From contig CAVTRI010000001.1 of the NCBI GenBank assembly GCA_963737075.1, positions 682,001 to 746,000 on the forward strand: DNA of 64,000 nt, in the 5' to 3' direction. The notes below the pieces were generated by a model. The model worked only from the letters and a program-made list of their open reading frames with translations. It did not search any database and had not been told where the DNA came from. The stretch is from CAVTRI01 sp963737075 (GTDB lineage Bacteria > Actinomycetota > Acidimicrobiia > Acidimicrobiales > Palsa-688). The position numbers and the translations under genes were made by a program. This document shows, in pieces, positions 25,578 through 34,178 of this stretch; positions within the stretch are counted from its first letter, which is position 1; every line of letters starts with the position of its first letter.

Positions 25578-27110
25578 ATGGCCGAAGTCGTCAAGGAGGG
25601 CCGGGCGGGCAGGATCCAGCCGTTCAGCAGCGCGGGCGTAGAGCGCGGCGCAGATGGCGTGCTGCACTACCAGGATCTGCACACCTCTGTCGTGGCGATG
25701 TTGCGGGAGACCGTCGACGAGGTGGGCGGCGAGGAGGCGCTGGTTGAGGTCGGCGGCGGTCGCTTGACATACGACCAGTTCTGGGATCGGTCGGCCCGGG
25801 TGGCGGGTGGCCTCGCCGAGAGCGGTTTCAAACGGGGTGACCGGGCCGCCATCCGGCTCGGCAACGGCATCGACTGGTGCCTCGCCTACTTCGGCATCCT
25901 GATGGCGGGTGGCGTGGTGGTTCCGGTCAACACGCGTTTCACCGACTCCGAGGTCGAGTACGTCGTGACCGACTCCGGCGCGTCACGGGTCTTTCTGCCC
26001 GATGAGGAGCTGCCGGACGGACCGCCGCTCGTTGTCGAAGACCTCGGGCCCTCCGACCTCGCCGCCATCTTCTACACCAGCGGGACAACGGGCTTCCCGA
26101 AAGGGGCCATGACGACCCACGAGAACTTCCTGTCCAACGTGGAGACCTGCCGGCGAATCATGGACTTGCCGCGGCGCGACATCCGCAATCTGGTATCGGT
26201 CCCGCTGTTCCACGTAACCGGTTGCAACAGCCAGCTGTTGCCGACCTGCCGGCTGGCTGGAACCACGGTGATCATGCCCGCCTTCGACGTGCAGACGTTC
26301 CTCAAGACCACGGTGGACGAGCGGATCAACTTGCTCACGTCGGTACCCGCGATCTTCTGGCTGGCCATGAACCAGTCCAACTTCAAGGATTTCGACGTCA
26401 CTCACGTACGGTGGGTCACCTACGGCGGCGCCCCCACGCCGCCGCAACAGGTAGAGCGCATGATGCAGGAGTTTCCCAACGCCAGGCTCGGCAACGGCTT
26501 CGGTCTGACCGAGACCTCTTCGGTGGCGACGTTTCTCCCTCATGAATACGCCCTCCAACGCCCGGAGACGGTCGGCTTCGCGGCGCCGGTCGTCGAGCTG
26601 GACGTGGGCGATCCCGATCCGGCCAGCGGAGCGGGAGAGCTGCTCATCCGGGCGCCCAACGTGGTCGCCGGGTACTGGGCGAAGCCCGAGCAGTCGGCGG
26701 AGACGTTCGTGGACGGCTGGCTGCACACCGGCGACGTCGCCCAGCTCGACGACGATGGCTTCTGCGCGATCGTCGATCGCAAGAAGGACATGGTCAACCG
26801 GGGTGGCGAGAATGTGTACTGCGTCGAGGTGGAAAACGTCCTGGCCAGCCACCCGGCCGTCTTCGAGGTGGCGGTGCTCGGCGTGCCCGACCCGATGATG
26901 GGGGAAAAGGTGGGTGCGATCGTCGTCGCCCGCCCGGGGGAGACCGTCGACCCGCAGGACCTGGTGGCGTTCGCCAACAAGAGCCTGGCCGATTTCAAGG
27001 TTCCCCAGTACGTGGCGATCCGGTCCGAACCGCTTCCGCGCAACCCGGGAGGCAAGGTCCTCAAGCCGACGCTGCGGAATGAAACCGAATGGCCGGCGCC
27101 GTTGCGCTGA
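25578..27110 (+). CDS. AMP-dependent acyl-CoA ligase (FadD family)
   Basis: A 510-residue ligase from ATG 25578 (SD GCGGAGG), 16 bp after livF. Motifs: AIFYTSGTTGFPKGAMTTHEN, NGFGLTETSSVATF, GWLHTGDVAQLDDDGFCAIVDRKKDMVNRGGENVYCVEVE and GGKVLKPTLR. The region missing from the decayed ligase at 3634-5191 is intact here. Its position right after the importer suggests that it activates the imported acid or its hydrolysis product. Confidence 0.86.
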   Translation: MAEVVKEGRAGRIQPFSSAGVERGADGVLHYQDLHTSVVAMLRETVDEVGGEEALVEVGGGRLTYDQFWDRSARVAGGLAESGFKRGDRAAIRLGNGIDWCLAYFGILMAGGVVVPVNTRFTDSEVEYVVTDSGASRVFLPDEELPDGPPLVVEDLGPSDLAAIFYTSGTTGFPKGAMTTHENFLSNVETCRRIMDLPRRDIRNLVSVPLFHVTGCNSQLLPTCRLAGTTVIMPAFDVQTFLKTTVDERINLLTSVPAIFWLAMNQSNFKDFDVTHVRWVTYGGAPTPPQQVERMMQEFPNARLGNGFGLTETSSVATFLPHEYALQRPETVGFAAPVVELDVGDPDPASGAGELLIRAPNVVAGYWAKPEQSAETFVDGWLHTGDVAQLDDDGFCAIVDRKKDMVNRGGENVYCVEVENVLASHPAVFEVAVLGVPDPMMGEKVGAIVVARPGETVDPQDLVAFANKSLADFKVPQYVAIRSEPLPRNPGGKVLKPTLRNETEWPAPLR

Positions 27111-27141
27111 CCGTCGTGCGCGAAAAGGTAGGCGATTGACC

Positions 27142-28236
27142 ATGAGCGACGTTGCACTGATCGCGGGGGCGAGCGGCCTGGTTGGTACGGCTGCCATTGA
27201 CAGTTTCACCGGTGCGGGATTCGATGTCATTGCCCTCTCTCGTCGCCGACCCGAACCGATCTCGGACCGGTCGTTCCATCACGTTTCCGTGGATTTGCAG
27301 GACGCCAAGGCGTGCGAGGCGGTGGCGGAGGACTTCGGCGGTGTCACCCATGTCGTGTACGCAGCCGTGTACGAGAAGCCAGGGCTGATTCCTGGATGGA
27401 CGGAGCGGGATCACATGGAGACGAATCTGGCGATGCTTCGCAACCTGATGGAGCCGCTCGTGAAGGCGGCACCCGGCCTGCGCCATGTCAGCCTTCTCCA
27501 GGGCACCAAGGCCTATGGGATTCACGTCCATCCGATGCCGGTGCCCGCAAGAGAGCGCTATCCCCGGGACCCGCACGAGAACTTCTACTGGCTCCAGGAG
27601 GACTACGTCCGGGAGCGCGCGGCTCGCGACGGCTGGGCGTTCACGATCTGGCGGCCTCAGCTCATCGTCGGGCCGAACTATGGCGTGGTCATGAATCTCC
27701 CGCCGATCATCGGGCTGTACGCGGCCATCTGCCGTGAAGAGGGACGACCGTTCGGCTTTCCAGGCGGCGTCCCGTACGCGTGGGAGGCGGTTGACTGCCG
27801 GCTGGTTGCGAACGCGCTCGTGTGGGGGGCCGGTGCGCCGGTCGCCGCCGGCGAGACGTACAACCTCACCAATGGTGAGGTGTTCACCTGGCGTGACGTG
27901 TGGCCGAGCATGGCCGAGGTGCTCGGTGTCGAGATGGGCCCTGACAATCCGGTGAGCCTGGCTGAGTTCCTCCCAGCAAAGGAAGACGTCTGGCGTCAGA
28001 TCGTGCAACGCCACGGCTTGCGCGACCTCAAGATGGACCAGCTCCTCGGCGAGAGCCATTACTACGCCGACTTTTGTTTCGCATACGGAGCCGAGCAACC
28101 TCCCCCGCCCGCTTTTGTCAGCACGGTCAAGATCAAGCAGGCGGGCTTCACCGAGACGTGGGATACCGGCGAGTCCCTTTGTCACTGGCTGCAGGTGCTC
28201 ATGGACCGCAAGGTCCTCCCTCCGCCCGGGCGCTGA
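27142..28236 (+). CDS. PRISE-type (progesterone 5-beta-reductase-like) SDR
   Basis: A 364-residue extended SDR. NAD(P)-binding motif ALIAGASGLVGTAAID, the PRISE block SLLQGTKAYGIHVHP and the Tyr of NFYWLQEDYV match enone reductases/iridoid-synthase-like enzymes, which reduce activated C=C bonds. The C-terminus YADFCFAYGAEQPPPPAFVSTVKIKQAGF is family-like. Its decayed paralogue is at 11324-11685. It fits reduction of an unsaturated ring or chain intermediate, but the exact substrate is unknown. Confidence 0.75.
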   Translation: MSDVALIAGASGLVGTAAIDSFTGAGFDVIALSRRRPEPISDRSFHHVSVDLQDAKACEAVAEDFGGVTHVVYAAVYEKPGLIPGWTERDHMETNLAMLRNLMEPLVKAAPGLRHVSLLQGTKAYGIHVHPMPVPARERYPRDPHENFYWLQEDYVRERAARDGWAFTIWRPQLIVGPNYGVVMNLPPIIGLYAAICREEGRPFGFPGGVPYAWEAVDCRLVANALVWGAGAPVAAGETYNLTNGEVFTWRDVWPSMAEVLGVEMGPDNPVSLAEFLPAKEDVWRQIVQRHGLRDLKMDQLLGESHYYADFCFAYGAEQPPPPAFVSTVKIKQAGFTETWDTGESLCHWLQVLMDRKVLPPPGR

Positions 28237-28282
28237 TCTCCGACGACCGAACGGCGGGGCCGCCGCCCAGTAGCGTTGCGCG

Positions 28283-29314
28283 GTGCACCCCGGACGGATG
28301 GGGCGCGTTGGCCTTGTGATGCTCGTGATCAGCGGGTGGGCGGCGGCCTGCTCGAGCGCTCGACGAGCGAGCACGGAGCCGCGGTCGACCGCGGGTCCGC
28401 CGCACTCGATAATCACCGCACCGCCGACGACAGCTCCCCCCTCGACATCCACGACGCCTCAGCCGACCATTCGGCCGACGACCCCAACGTCAGACCCCGT
28501 CACGACAGTGCCCGCGAGGCCGCCGTATCCGCTCGACTCCGAAGTGCTGCCGCTCGTGGACCCGTCCCGGCCTACGATCAGCCACGGAACCGTGGTGGCG
28601 CCGGTACGGAGCCTGACAACCCTTGTGTGGGCGCCGGCAGTCCCGGGTCGCTGGCCGCTCGTGGTGTTCGCTCACGGCTTCCAGCTTGGTCCTGGCCCGT
28701 ACACCGCGCTGCTCCAGGCGTGGGCGGCGCAGGGTTTTGTCGTCGCTGCACCGGAGTTCCCGCTTACTGATCAGGCAATCGCCGGCGCCAACCTTGACGA
28801 GAACGACCTCCCCCAGCAACCGGCGGACATCCGCTTCGTCATCGACGCCCTGGTCGCCCCCGGTAGTCCCCTGGCGGGGCGGATCGACGCGTCGAGGGTC
28901 GGGGTGGCAGGCCACAGCGACGGCGCGGAGACGGCACTCGCCGTGAGTATTCTGCCCGCTCCCGCCGGCCAGCCGTCCATCCGGGCGGTGATCGCGATGT
29001 CCGTCCAACCTCTGATCGGCGTGGCGAGCACGGCCAACCCGCCGATCCTCGTCACCCAGGGTGACGAAGACACCATCAATCCGTTGCCGTACGGGGAGCA
29101 GACGTGGGCGGAGGCGGCCGGAGCGAAGTACCTGGCGATCCTCCACGGGGCGGGGCACCTCCCGCCGCTTGAGGCGGGCAGCGCCTGGTTGCCAGGCCTG
29201 GAAGCGACAACCGAGGCCTTTCTCCGAGCGTACGTGGCCGGGGATGCGCCGTCGAGTGCCATCGTCGCCGCCGGCACGGACCCCCCTCTGATCAGCATCA
29301 GCGCATCGCGATGA
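28283..29314 (+). CDS. secreted alpha/beta-hydrolase lipoprotein
   Basis: A 343-residue protein from GTG 28283. Signal segment VGLVMLVISGWAAAC ends in a lipobox-like Cys, followed by a Thr/Pro-rich linker. The catalytic domain has FAHGF, nucleophile elbow GVAGHSDGAE (Ser about 211), acidic residue in VTQGDEDTINP (about 262) and His in LHGAGHLPPL (about 291). The layout resembles the dienelactone hydrolase/PAF-acetylhydrolase-like group. An extracellular esterase acting before import is plausible. Confidence 0.75.
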   Translation: MHPGRMGRVGLVMLVISGWAAACSSARRASTEPRSTAGPPHSIITAPPTTAPPSTSTTPQPTIRPTTPTSDPVTTVPARPPYPLDSEVLPLVDPSRPTISHGTVVAPVRSLTTLVWAPAVPGRWPLVVFAHGFQLGPGPYTALLQAWAAQGFVVAAPEFPLTDQAIAGANLDENDLPQQPADIRFVIDALVAPGSPLAGRIDASRVGVAGHSDGAETALAVSILPAPAGQPSIRAVIAMSVQPLIGVASTANPPILVTQGDEDTINPLPYGEQTWAEAAGAKYLAILHGAGHLPPLEAGSAWLPGLEATTEAFLRAYVAGDAPSSAIVAAGTDPPLISISASR

Positions 29315-29382
29315 CTGGGCAGCCGACGACGCTGATCGCCGGCCGTTAATGTCACGTGACTCGACCATGGGAGGGACACTGA

Positions 29383-30360
29383 ATGGCGCAGTTGGAAACG
29401 GTAAAGGGACCGATCGACAGCTCTGCCCTCGGTCAGGTGCTCATGCACGAGCACGTCTTCGTGCTGAGCGCCGAGATCATGCAGAACTACCCCGAGGATT
29501 GGGGTGAGGAGGAGGTCCGCGTCAAGGACGCTGTCACCCGGCTGAACGAGCTCAAAGCGGCCGGGATCGACACCATTGTCGACCTCACCGTTACCGGCCT
29601 GGGCCGGTATATCCCTCGCATCCAGCGCATCGCCGCCCAGACCGACCTCAACATCGTGGTCGCCACCGGGTTGTACACCTACCACGACGTTCCCCACTAC
29701 TTCCACTTCCGCGGCCCAGGGACGCTGCTCGACGGGCCGGAGCTGATGACCGACATGTTCCTGCGCGACATCAACGAGGGCATCGGGGACACGGGGGTCA
29801 AGGCCGCCATCCTCAAATGCGCGACCGACGAGCCGGGGATCACGGCCGGAGTGGAGCGGGTGCTGCGGGCTGTCGCGCAAGCCCACCGTCAGACCGGCTT
29901 GCCGATCTCCACCCACACCCATGCCGGCACCCGGCGGGGTCTCGACCAGCAGCGGATCTTCGCGGAAGAGGGGGTGGACCTGTCGCGCGTGGTGATCGGC
30001 CACAGCGGGGACACGACGGACGCCTCCTACCTGGAGGAGGTGATCGCCAACGGCTCCTACATCGGTATGGACCGCTTCGGCATCGACGTGATCCTGCCGT
30101 TCGAGGAGCGGGTGGACATCGTCGCCCGCATGTGCGAGCGGGGACACGCCGACAGGATGGTGCTCTCCCACGATGCCTCCTGCCACAACGACTGGCTCGG
30201 CGATGACATCGTGGCCCAGGCCACGCCCCGGTGGAACTACCTGCACATCACCCACGACGTCATCCCCGCCCTCAAGGCGCGCGGCGTCACCGACGAGCAG
30301 CTTCGGCAGATGCTGGTCGACAACCCACGGGCCATCTTCGAGAAGCAGGGCGCCTACTGA
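29383..30360 (+). CDS. phosphotriesterase-family hydrolase, probable lactonase
   Basis: A 325-residue TIM-barrel metal hydrolase. It has HEHVF (His22 and His24), the carboxylated-Lys region GVKAAILKCATDE, metal His in ISTHTHAG and VIGHSGD, and Asp in VLSHDASCH. These match the binuclear phosphotriesterase/PLL site. Natural activities in this family are mostly lactone hydrolysis. SD GGGAGGG precedes ATG 29383. It ends the plus-strand catabolic run and is followed by the nested palindrome. Confidence 0.85.
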   Translation: MAQLETVKGPIDSSALGQVLMHEHVFVLSAEIMQNYPEDWGEEEVRVKDAVTRLNELKAAGIDTIVDLTVTGLGRYIPRIQRIAAQTDLNIVVATGLYTYHDVPHYFHFRGPGTLLDGPELMTDMFLRDINEGIGDTGVKAAILKCATDEPGITAGVERVLRAVAQAHRQTGLPISTHTHAGTRRGLDQQRIFAEEGVDLSRVVIGHSGDTTDASYLEEVIANGSYIGMDRFGIDVILPFEERVDIVARMCERGHADRMVLSHDASCHNDWLGDDIVAQATPRWNYLHITHDVIPALKARGVTDEQLRQMLVDNPRAIFEKQGAY

Positions 30361-30389
30361 TCGCTGCTCGCGCCGCGGCGCGCATCCCG

Positions 30390-30506
30390 TCCGAACTTCG
30401 ACGACTTGTTCGCCGCTGGCTCGGAACTTCGACGACAAGTCGCGCGTATATGCGCGATTACTCGTGGAAGTTCCGGCGATGGCGCCAACTACTCGTCGAA
30501 GTTGGC
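30390..30506. repeat. nested palindromic intergenic element, copy 2
   Basis: Outer arms CGAACTTCGACGACTTGTT (30391-30409) and AACTACTCGTCGAAGTTGG (about 30487-30505) are complementary. The inner hairpin 30422-30474 pairs CGGAACTTCGACGA with TCGTGGAAGTTCCG around GCGCGTATATGCGC. The core ATATGCGCGATTACTCGT is nearly identical to copy 1 at 6980-7092. It lies between the lactonase stop and the dnaE2 LexA box. Confidence 0.8.
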
Positions 30507-30509
30507 GTA

Positions 30510-30525
30510 CCGAACACACGTTCGA
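30510..30525. promoter_or_regulatory. LexA (SOS) box upstream of dnaE2
   Basis: CCGAACACACGTTCGA contains the palindrome CGAAC-N4-GTTCG, matching the actinobacterial/Gram-positive SOS box. It ends 12 bp before the dnaE2 start, as expected for a damage-inducible mutasome gene. Confidence 0.68.
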
Positions 30526-30537
30526 TAGCGTGGGGAT

Positions 30538-33500
30538 GTGGGATGGGGTAACCCCCCGATGCCGTGGAAGGAGGTGGAGGCCCGCCTCTCGAGTCGCGCC
30601 TGGCGCGCCCGGCCGGCGCCAGAGGCCACCAGCCGCGCCCGGCCGGCGCCAGAGGCCACCAGCCGCGCCCGGCCGGCGCCAGAGGCCACCAGCCGCGCCC
30701 GGCCCTTCCCGTCCGACGGCGACGGCGGGGACAGCCCCGCCTGGTCGTACAAGCGCCCCGCCTACGAGCCACCCCCGGACCTGGCCGAAGCGCGCGGCAC
30801 ACGCCGGACAACCTCCTACGCCGAGCTGCACTGCCACTCCAACTTCAGCTTCCTGGACGGTGCTTCCCACCCCGAAGAGCTGGTCGAGGAGGCGGCCCGG
30901 CTGGGTTTGGAGGCGCTGGCGATCACCGACCATGACGGTCTGTACGGCGCGGTCCGCTTCGCCCAGGCGGCGGGGGCGGTCGGGATGCCGAGCGTGTTCG
31001 GCGCCGAGGTCTCGCTCGGCCTGACCCGCCCGCAAAACGGCGTTGCCGACCCCGAGGGCCGGCACCTGCTGATCCTGGCCCGCGATCCGACCGGCTACAC
31101 GCGCCTGTCCCGGGCGCTGTCGGTCGCCCACCTGAGGGGCCAGGAGAAAGGGCGCCCCGTCATCGACCTCGACACCCTCGCCGCCGTCGGGGTGGGCGCG
31201 GTGCCCGAGCTCACCGACGGCACGCCGAAGATCGCAAACCCGAGCAACGCCCACACGGCCGATCACTGGCTGGTCCTCACCGGCTGCCGCAAGGGGATCG
31301 TCCCCGCCGCGCTGGTCGACGAAGGGCCTGCTCGGGCGGCGACCCATTTGAGACACCTGCAGCGCCTGTTCGGTCCGGACAACGTGGCCGTCGAGCTGTG
31401 GGATCACGGCGATCCGCTCGACTCGGCCCGCAACGACGCCCTCGCCCGCCTGGCCGCCCTCGCCGGAGCGGAAGTCGTCGCCACCAACAACGTCCACTAC
31501 CACGCGCCGCCTCGCCGGCGGCTGGCCACCGCGCTGGCCGCGGTGCGAGCCCGGCGGAGCCTGGACGACATGGACGGCTGGCTGCCGGCGTCGTCGGCCG
31601 CCCACCTGCGCAGCGGCGACGAGCAGGCTCGGCGGTTCGCCCGCTACCCGGGAGTGGTGGAGCGGGCGGCGGAGCTGGGCCGGGCATGCGCGTTCGACCT
31701 GGCGCTGGTGGCGCCCAACCTGCCGCCGTTCCCGACCCCTCCTGGCCACAGCGAGATGAGCTGGCTGCGGCACCTGACCGAGGAGGGCGCCCGCCACCGG
31801 TACGGCGTTCGTACCAAACCAACGCATCCCGGCGCGTGGGCCCAGATCGACTACGAGCTGGACATGATCGAGCGGCTGGGGTTCCCCGGCTACTTCCTCA
31901 TCGTGTGGGACATGGTCCGCTTCTGCCAGGAGCAGGACATCTACTGCCAGGGACGGGGTTCGGCGGCCAACTCGGCGGTGTGCTACGCGCTCGGGATCAC
32001 CAAGGCGGATTCGGTGCGGCTGGGCCTGCTGTTCGAACGGTTCCTGTCTTCGGAGCGGGACGGACCGCCCGACATCGACATTGACATCGAGAGCGGCCGG
32101 CGGGAGGAGGCGATCCAGTACGTCTATCAGCGGTACGGGCGGGGTTGCGCGGCGCAGGTGGCCAACGTCATCACGTACCGCCCGAAGTCCGCCGTGCGTG
32201 ACATGGGGAAGGCCCTGGGGGCCGCGCCCGGACAGCTCGACGCCTGGTCGAAGCAGGTGGACGCCTGGGGGCCCTTGAGCGCCACCGAAGCGCTTGGCGA
32301 CCACGACATCCCCGATGCGGTGATGGCCCTCGCCGGAGACGTGCAGCACTTTCCCCGCCATTTGGGGATCCACTCGGGGGGCATGGTCCTGTGCGACCGG
32401 CCGGTCGCGGACGTGTGCCCGGTGGAATGGGCCCGCATGACCGGGCGCAGCGTCCTGCAGTGGGACAAGGACGACTGCGCGGCCGCCGGGCTGGTCAAGT
32501 TTGACATGCTCGGGTTAGGGATGCTGACCGTCCTCCACGCCGCGGTGGATCATGTGCGGGCCTTCCACGAGGTCGAGGTGGACCTGGCCGACCTGCCGCA
32601 GGAGCCCGAGGTATACGACATGCTGTGCCAGGCGGACTCGGTCGGGGTGTTCCAGGTGGAGAGCCGGGCCCAGATGGCCACGCTGCCCCGGTTGAAGCCC
32701 CGCACGTTTTACGACCTGGTGGTGGAGGTGGCGCTGATCCGGCCCGGCCCTATTCAGGGCGGCTCGGTGCACCCCTACATCCGTCGGCGCAACGGGGACG
32801 AGCCGGTGACGTACCTGCACCCGCTGCTGGAGCGCAGTCTGGCCAAGACCCTTGGTGTGCCGCTGTTTCAGGAGCAGCTGATGCAGATGGCTATCGACGT
32901 GGCCGGCTTCACCCCCGCCGAGTCGGACCAGCTGCGCCAGGCCATGGGTTCCAAGCGGAGCCTGGAGCGCATGGAAGCGTTGCGGGCCCGTCTGTACACG
33001 GGAATGACCGAGCGGGGCATCACCGGCGAGGTGGCCGACCGGATCTTCGAGAAGCTGGTGGCCTTCGCCAACTACGGCTTCCCGGAAAGCCACTCGGTCA
33101 GCTTCGCCTACCTGGTGTACGCGTCGGCGTGGCTGAAGTACCACTACCCGGCGGCGTTCTGCGCCGGCTTGCTGGACGGCCAGCCCATGGGGTTCTGGTC
33201 GCCGCAGACGATCGTGGCCGACGTCCGCCGCCACGGGGTCGTGGTGCGCCCGCCCGACGTGTCAGCCAGCAACGCTTCCTCGAGACTGGAAGCCTGTCCC
33301 GATAGTGCTGGCGGGGCCGCGGTCCGGGTGGGGCTCTCGTACGTGCGCCACATCGGCGACGACCTGGCGGGGCGCATCGCCGACGGCCGTCCTTACCGGG
33401 ACGTGGAGGACCTGGTGCGCCGCAGCGGGGTCGACGCCCGGCAGGCGGAGGCGCTGGCGACGGCGGGGGCGTTGGGGTGCTTCGGGTTGTCGCGGCGGGC

Positions 33501-34128
33501 GGCGCTGTGGGCGGCCGGGGCGCTGGCGCACGGCGCCGGGCCGGCGCTGGAGGCCACCAGCCGCGCCCGGCCGGCGCTGGAGGCCACCAGCCGCGCCCGG
33601 CCGGCGCTGGAGGCCACCAGCAGAGGGCGGGCGCTCGAGGCCGGCGGCCGCTCCTCCCACGCCCGGCTGGAAGGGCTGGCGACGGGGGTGGACGCGCCGC
33701 CGCTACCCGGCATGGACCCGGTGGAGGCCAACCGGGCCGACCTGTGGGCGACGGGGCTGTCGACTGACAGCTACCCGACGGAGTTTCTGCGGGCAGAGCT
33801 CGACGCGATGGGGGTGGTCACGGCCGCCGGACTGGCGGAGGTGAGCGCGGGGGAGCGGGTGACCATCGCCGGCGTGGTGACCCACCGGCAGCGGCCGGCG
33901 ACCGCACAGGGCACGATGTTCCTCAACCTGGAGGACGAGACGGGGCTGATCAACGTGGTGTGCTCCAAGGGGGCGTGGATCCGCTACCGGCGGGTGGCCC
34001 GGTCGGCGGCGTCGCTGATCATCGACGGCAGGCTCGAACGCGCCGAAGGGGTGACCAACATCGTCGTGGAGCGCATCCGCGCCCTTCCGCTCCAGCCCAC
34101 CGCACTGCGGTCCCGAGATTTTCGCTAG
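30538..34128 (+). CDS. dnaE2: DnaE2 error-prone DNA polymerase III alpha subunit
   Basis: A 1196-residue protein starting GTG with MGWGNPPMPW, the usual DnaE2 beginning. The PHP domain starts at YAELHCHSNFSFLDGASHP (about 95-112). Polymerase motifs include GRGSAANSAVCYALGIT, the catalytic PDIDIDIES (about 511-519), and FQEQLMQMAIDVAGFTP. A C-terminal OB domain starts near 1104 (VTIAGVVTHRQRPATAQGTM). It performs translesion synthesis with ImuB and ImuA'. It is longer than usual because a decapeptide repeat is inserted twice, near residues 24-53 and 1001-1030. A LexA box lies 12 bp upstream. Confidence 0.93.
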   Translation: MGWGNPPMPWKEVEARLSSRAWRARPAPEATSRARPAPEATSRARPAPEATSRARPFPSDGDGGDSPAWSYKRPAYEPPPDLAEARGTRRTTSYAELHCHSNFSFLDGASHPEELVEEAARLGLEALAITDHDGLYGAVRFAQAAGAVGMPSVFGAEVSLGLTRPQNGVADPEGRHLLILARDPTGYTRLSRALSVAHLRGQEKGRPVIDLDTLAAVGVGAVPELTDGTPKIANPSNAHTADHWLVLTGCRKGIVPAALVDEGPARAATHLRHLQRLFGPDNVAVELWDHGDPLDSARNDALARLAALAGAEVVATNNVHYHAPPRRRLATALAAVRARRSLDDMDGWLPASSAAHLRSGDEQARRFARYPGVVERAAELGRACAFDLALVAPNLPPFPTPPGHSEMSWLRHLTEEGARHRYGVRTKPTHPGAWAQIDYELDMIERLGFPGYFLIVWDMVRFCQEQDIYCQGRGSAANSAVCYALGITKADSVRLGLLFERFLSSERDGPPDIDIDIESGRREEAIQYVYQRYGRGCAAQVANVITYRPKSAVRDMGKALGAAPGQLDAWSKQVDAWGPLSATEALGDHDIPDAVMALAGDVQHFPRHLGIHSGGMVLCDRPVADVCPVEWARMTGRSVLQWDKDDCAAAGLVKFDMLGLGMLTVLHAAVDHVRAFHEVEVDLADLPQEPEVYDMLCQADSVGVFQVESRAQMATLPRLKPRTFYDLVVEVALIRPGPIQGGSVHPYIRRRNGDEPVTYLHPLLERSLAKTLGVPLFQEQLMQMAIDVAGFTPAESDQLRQAMGSKRSLERMEALRARLYTGMTERGITGEVADRIFEKLVAFANYGFPESHSVSFAYLVYASAWLKYHYPAAFCAGLLDGQPMGFWSPQTIVADVRRHGVVVRPPDVSASNASSRLEACPDSAGGAAVRVGLSYVRHIGDDLAGRIADGRPYRDVEDLVRRSGVDARQAEALATAGALGCFGLSRRAALWAAGALAHGAGPALEATSRARPALEATSRARPALEATSRGRALEAGGRSSHARLEGLATGVDAPPLPGMDPVEANRADLWATGLSTDSYPTEFLRAELDAMGVVTAAGLAEVSAGERVTIAGVVTHRQRPATAQGTMFLNLEDETGLINVVCSKGAWIRYRRVARSAASLIIDGRLERAEGVTNIVVERIRALPLQPTALRSRDFR
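30607..30696 (+). repeat. three 30-bp tandem repeats in the dnaE2 N-terminus
   Basis: Three identical 30-bp units encode ARPAPEATSR three times, upstream of the PHP domain. The unit lacks stop codons in all six frames, so the reverse frames also read as repeats. Confidence 0.9.
33541..33623 (+). repeat. 30-bp tandem repeats near the dnaE2 C-terminus
   Basis: Almost three units of the same 30-bp repeat as at 30607-30696, here with CTG in place of CCA, encoding ARPALEATSR. They fall between the finger/helix-hairpin-helix region and the OB domain, so the same element sits twice in one gene about 2.9 kb apart. Confidence 0.88.
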
Positions 34129-34178
34129 GTCGTCGAGGTCCGAAATCCGCTGATGATCTCGGACCGGTCTTGCCTACG

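Noticed and set aside
28771..32373. 1200-residue open frame on the minus strand
   Set aside because: It lies opposite the esterase, lactonase and dnaE2 genes, has no recognisable domain, and its repeats mirror the dnaE2 30-bp units. High GC keeps antisense frames open.
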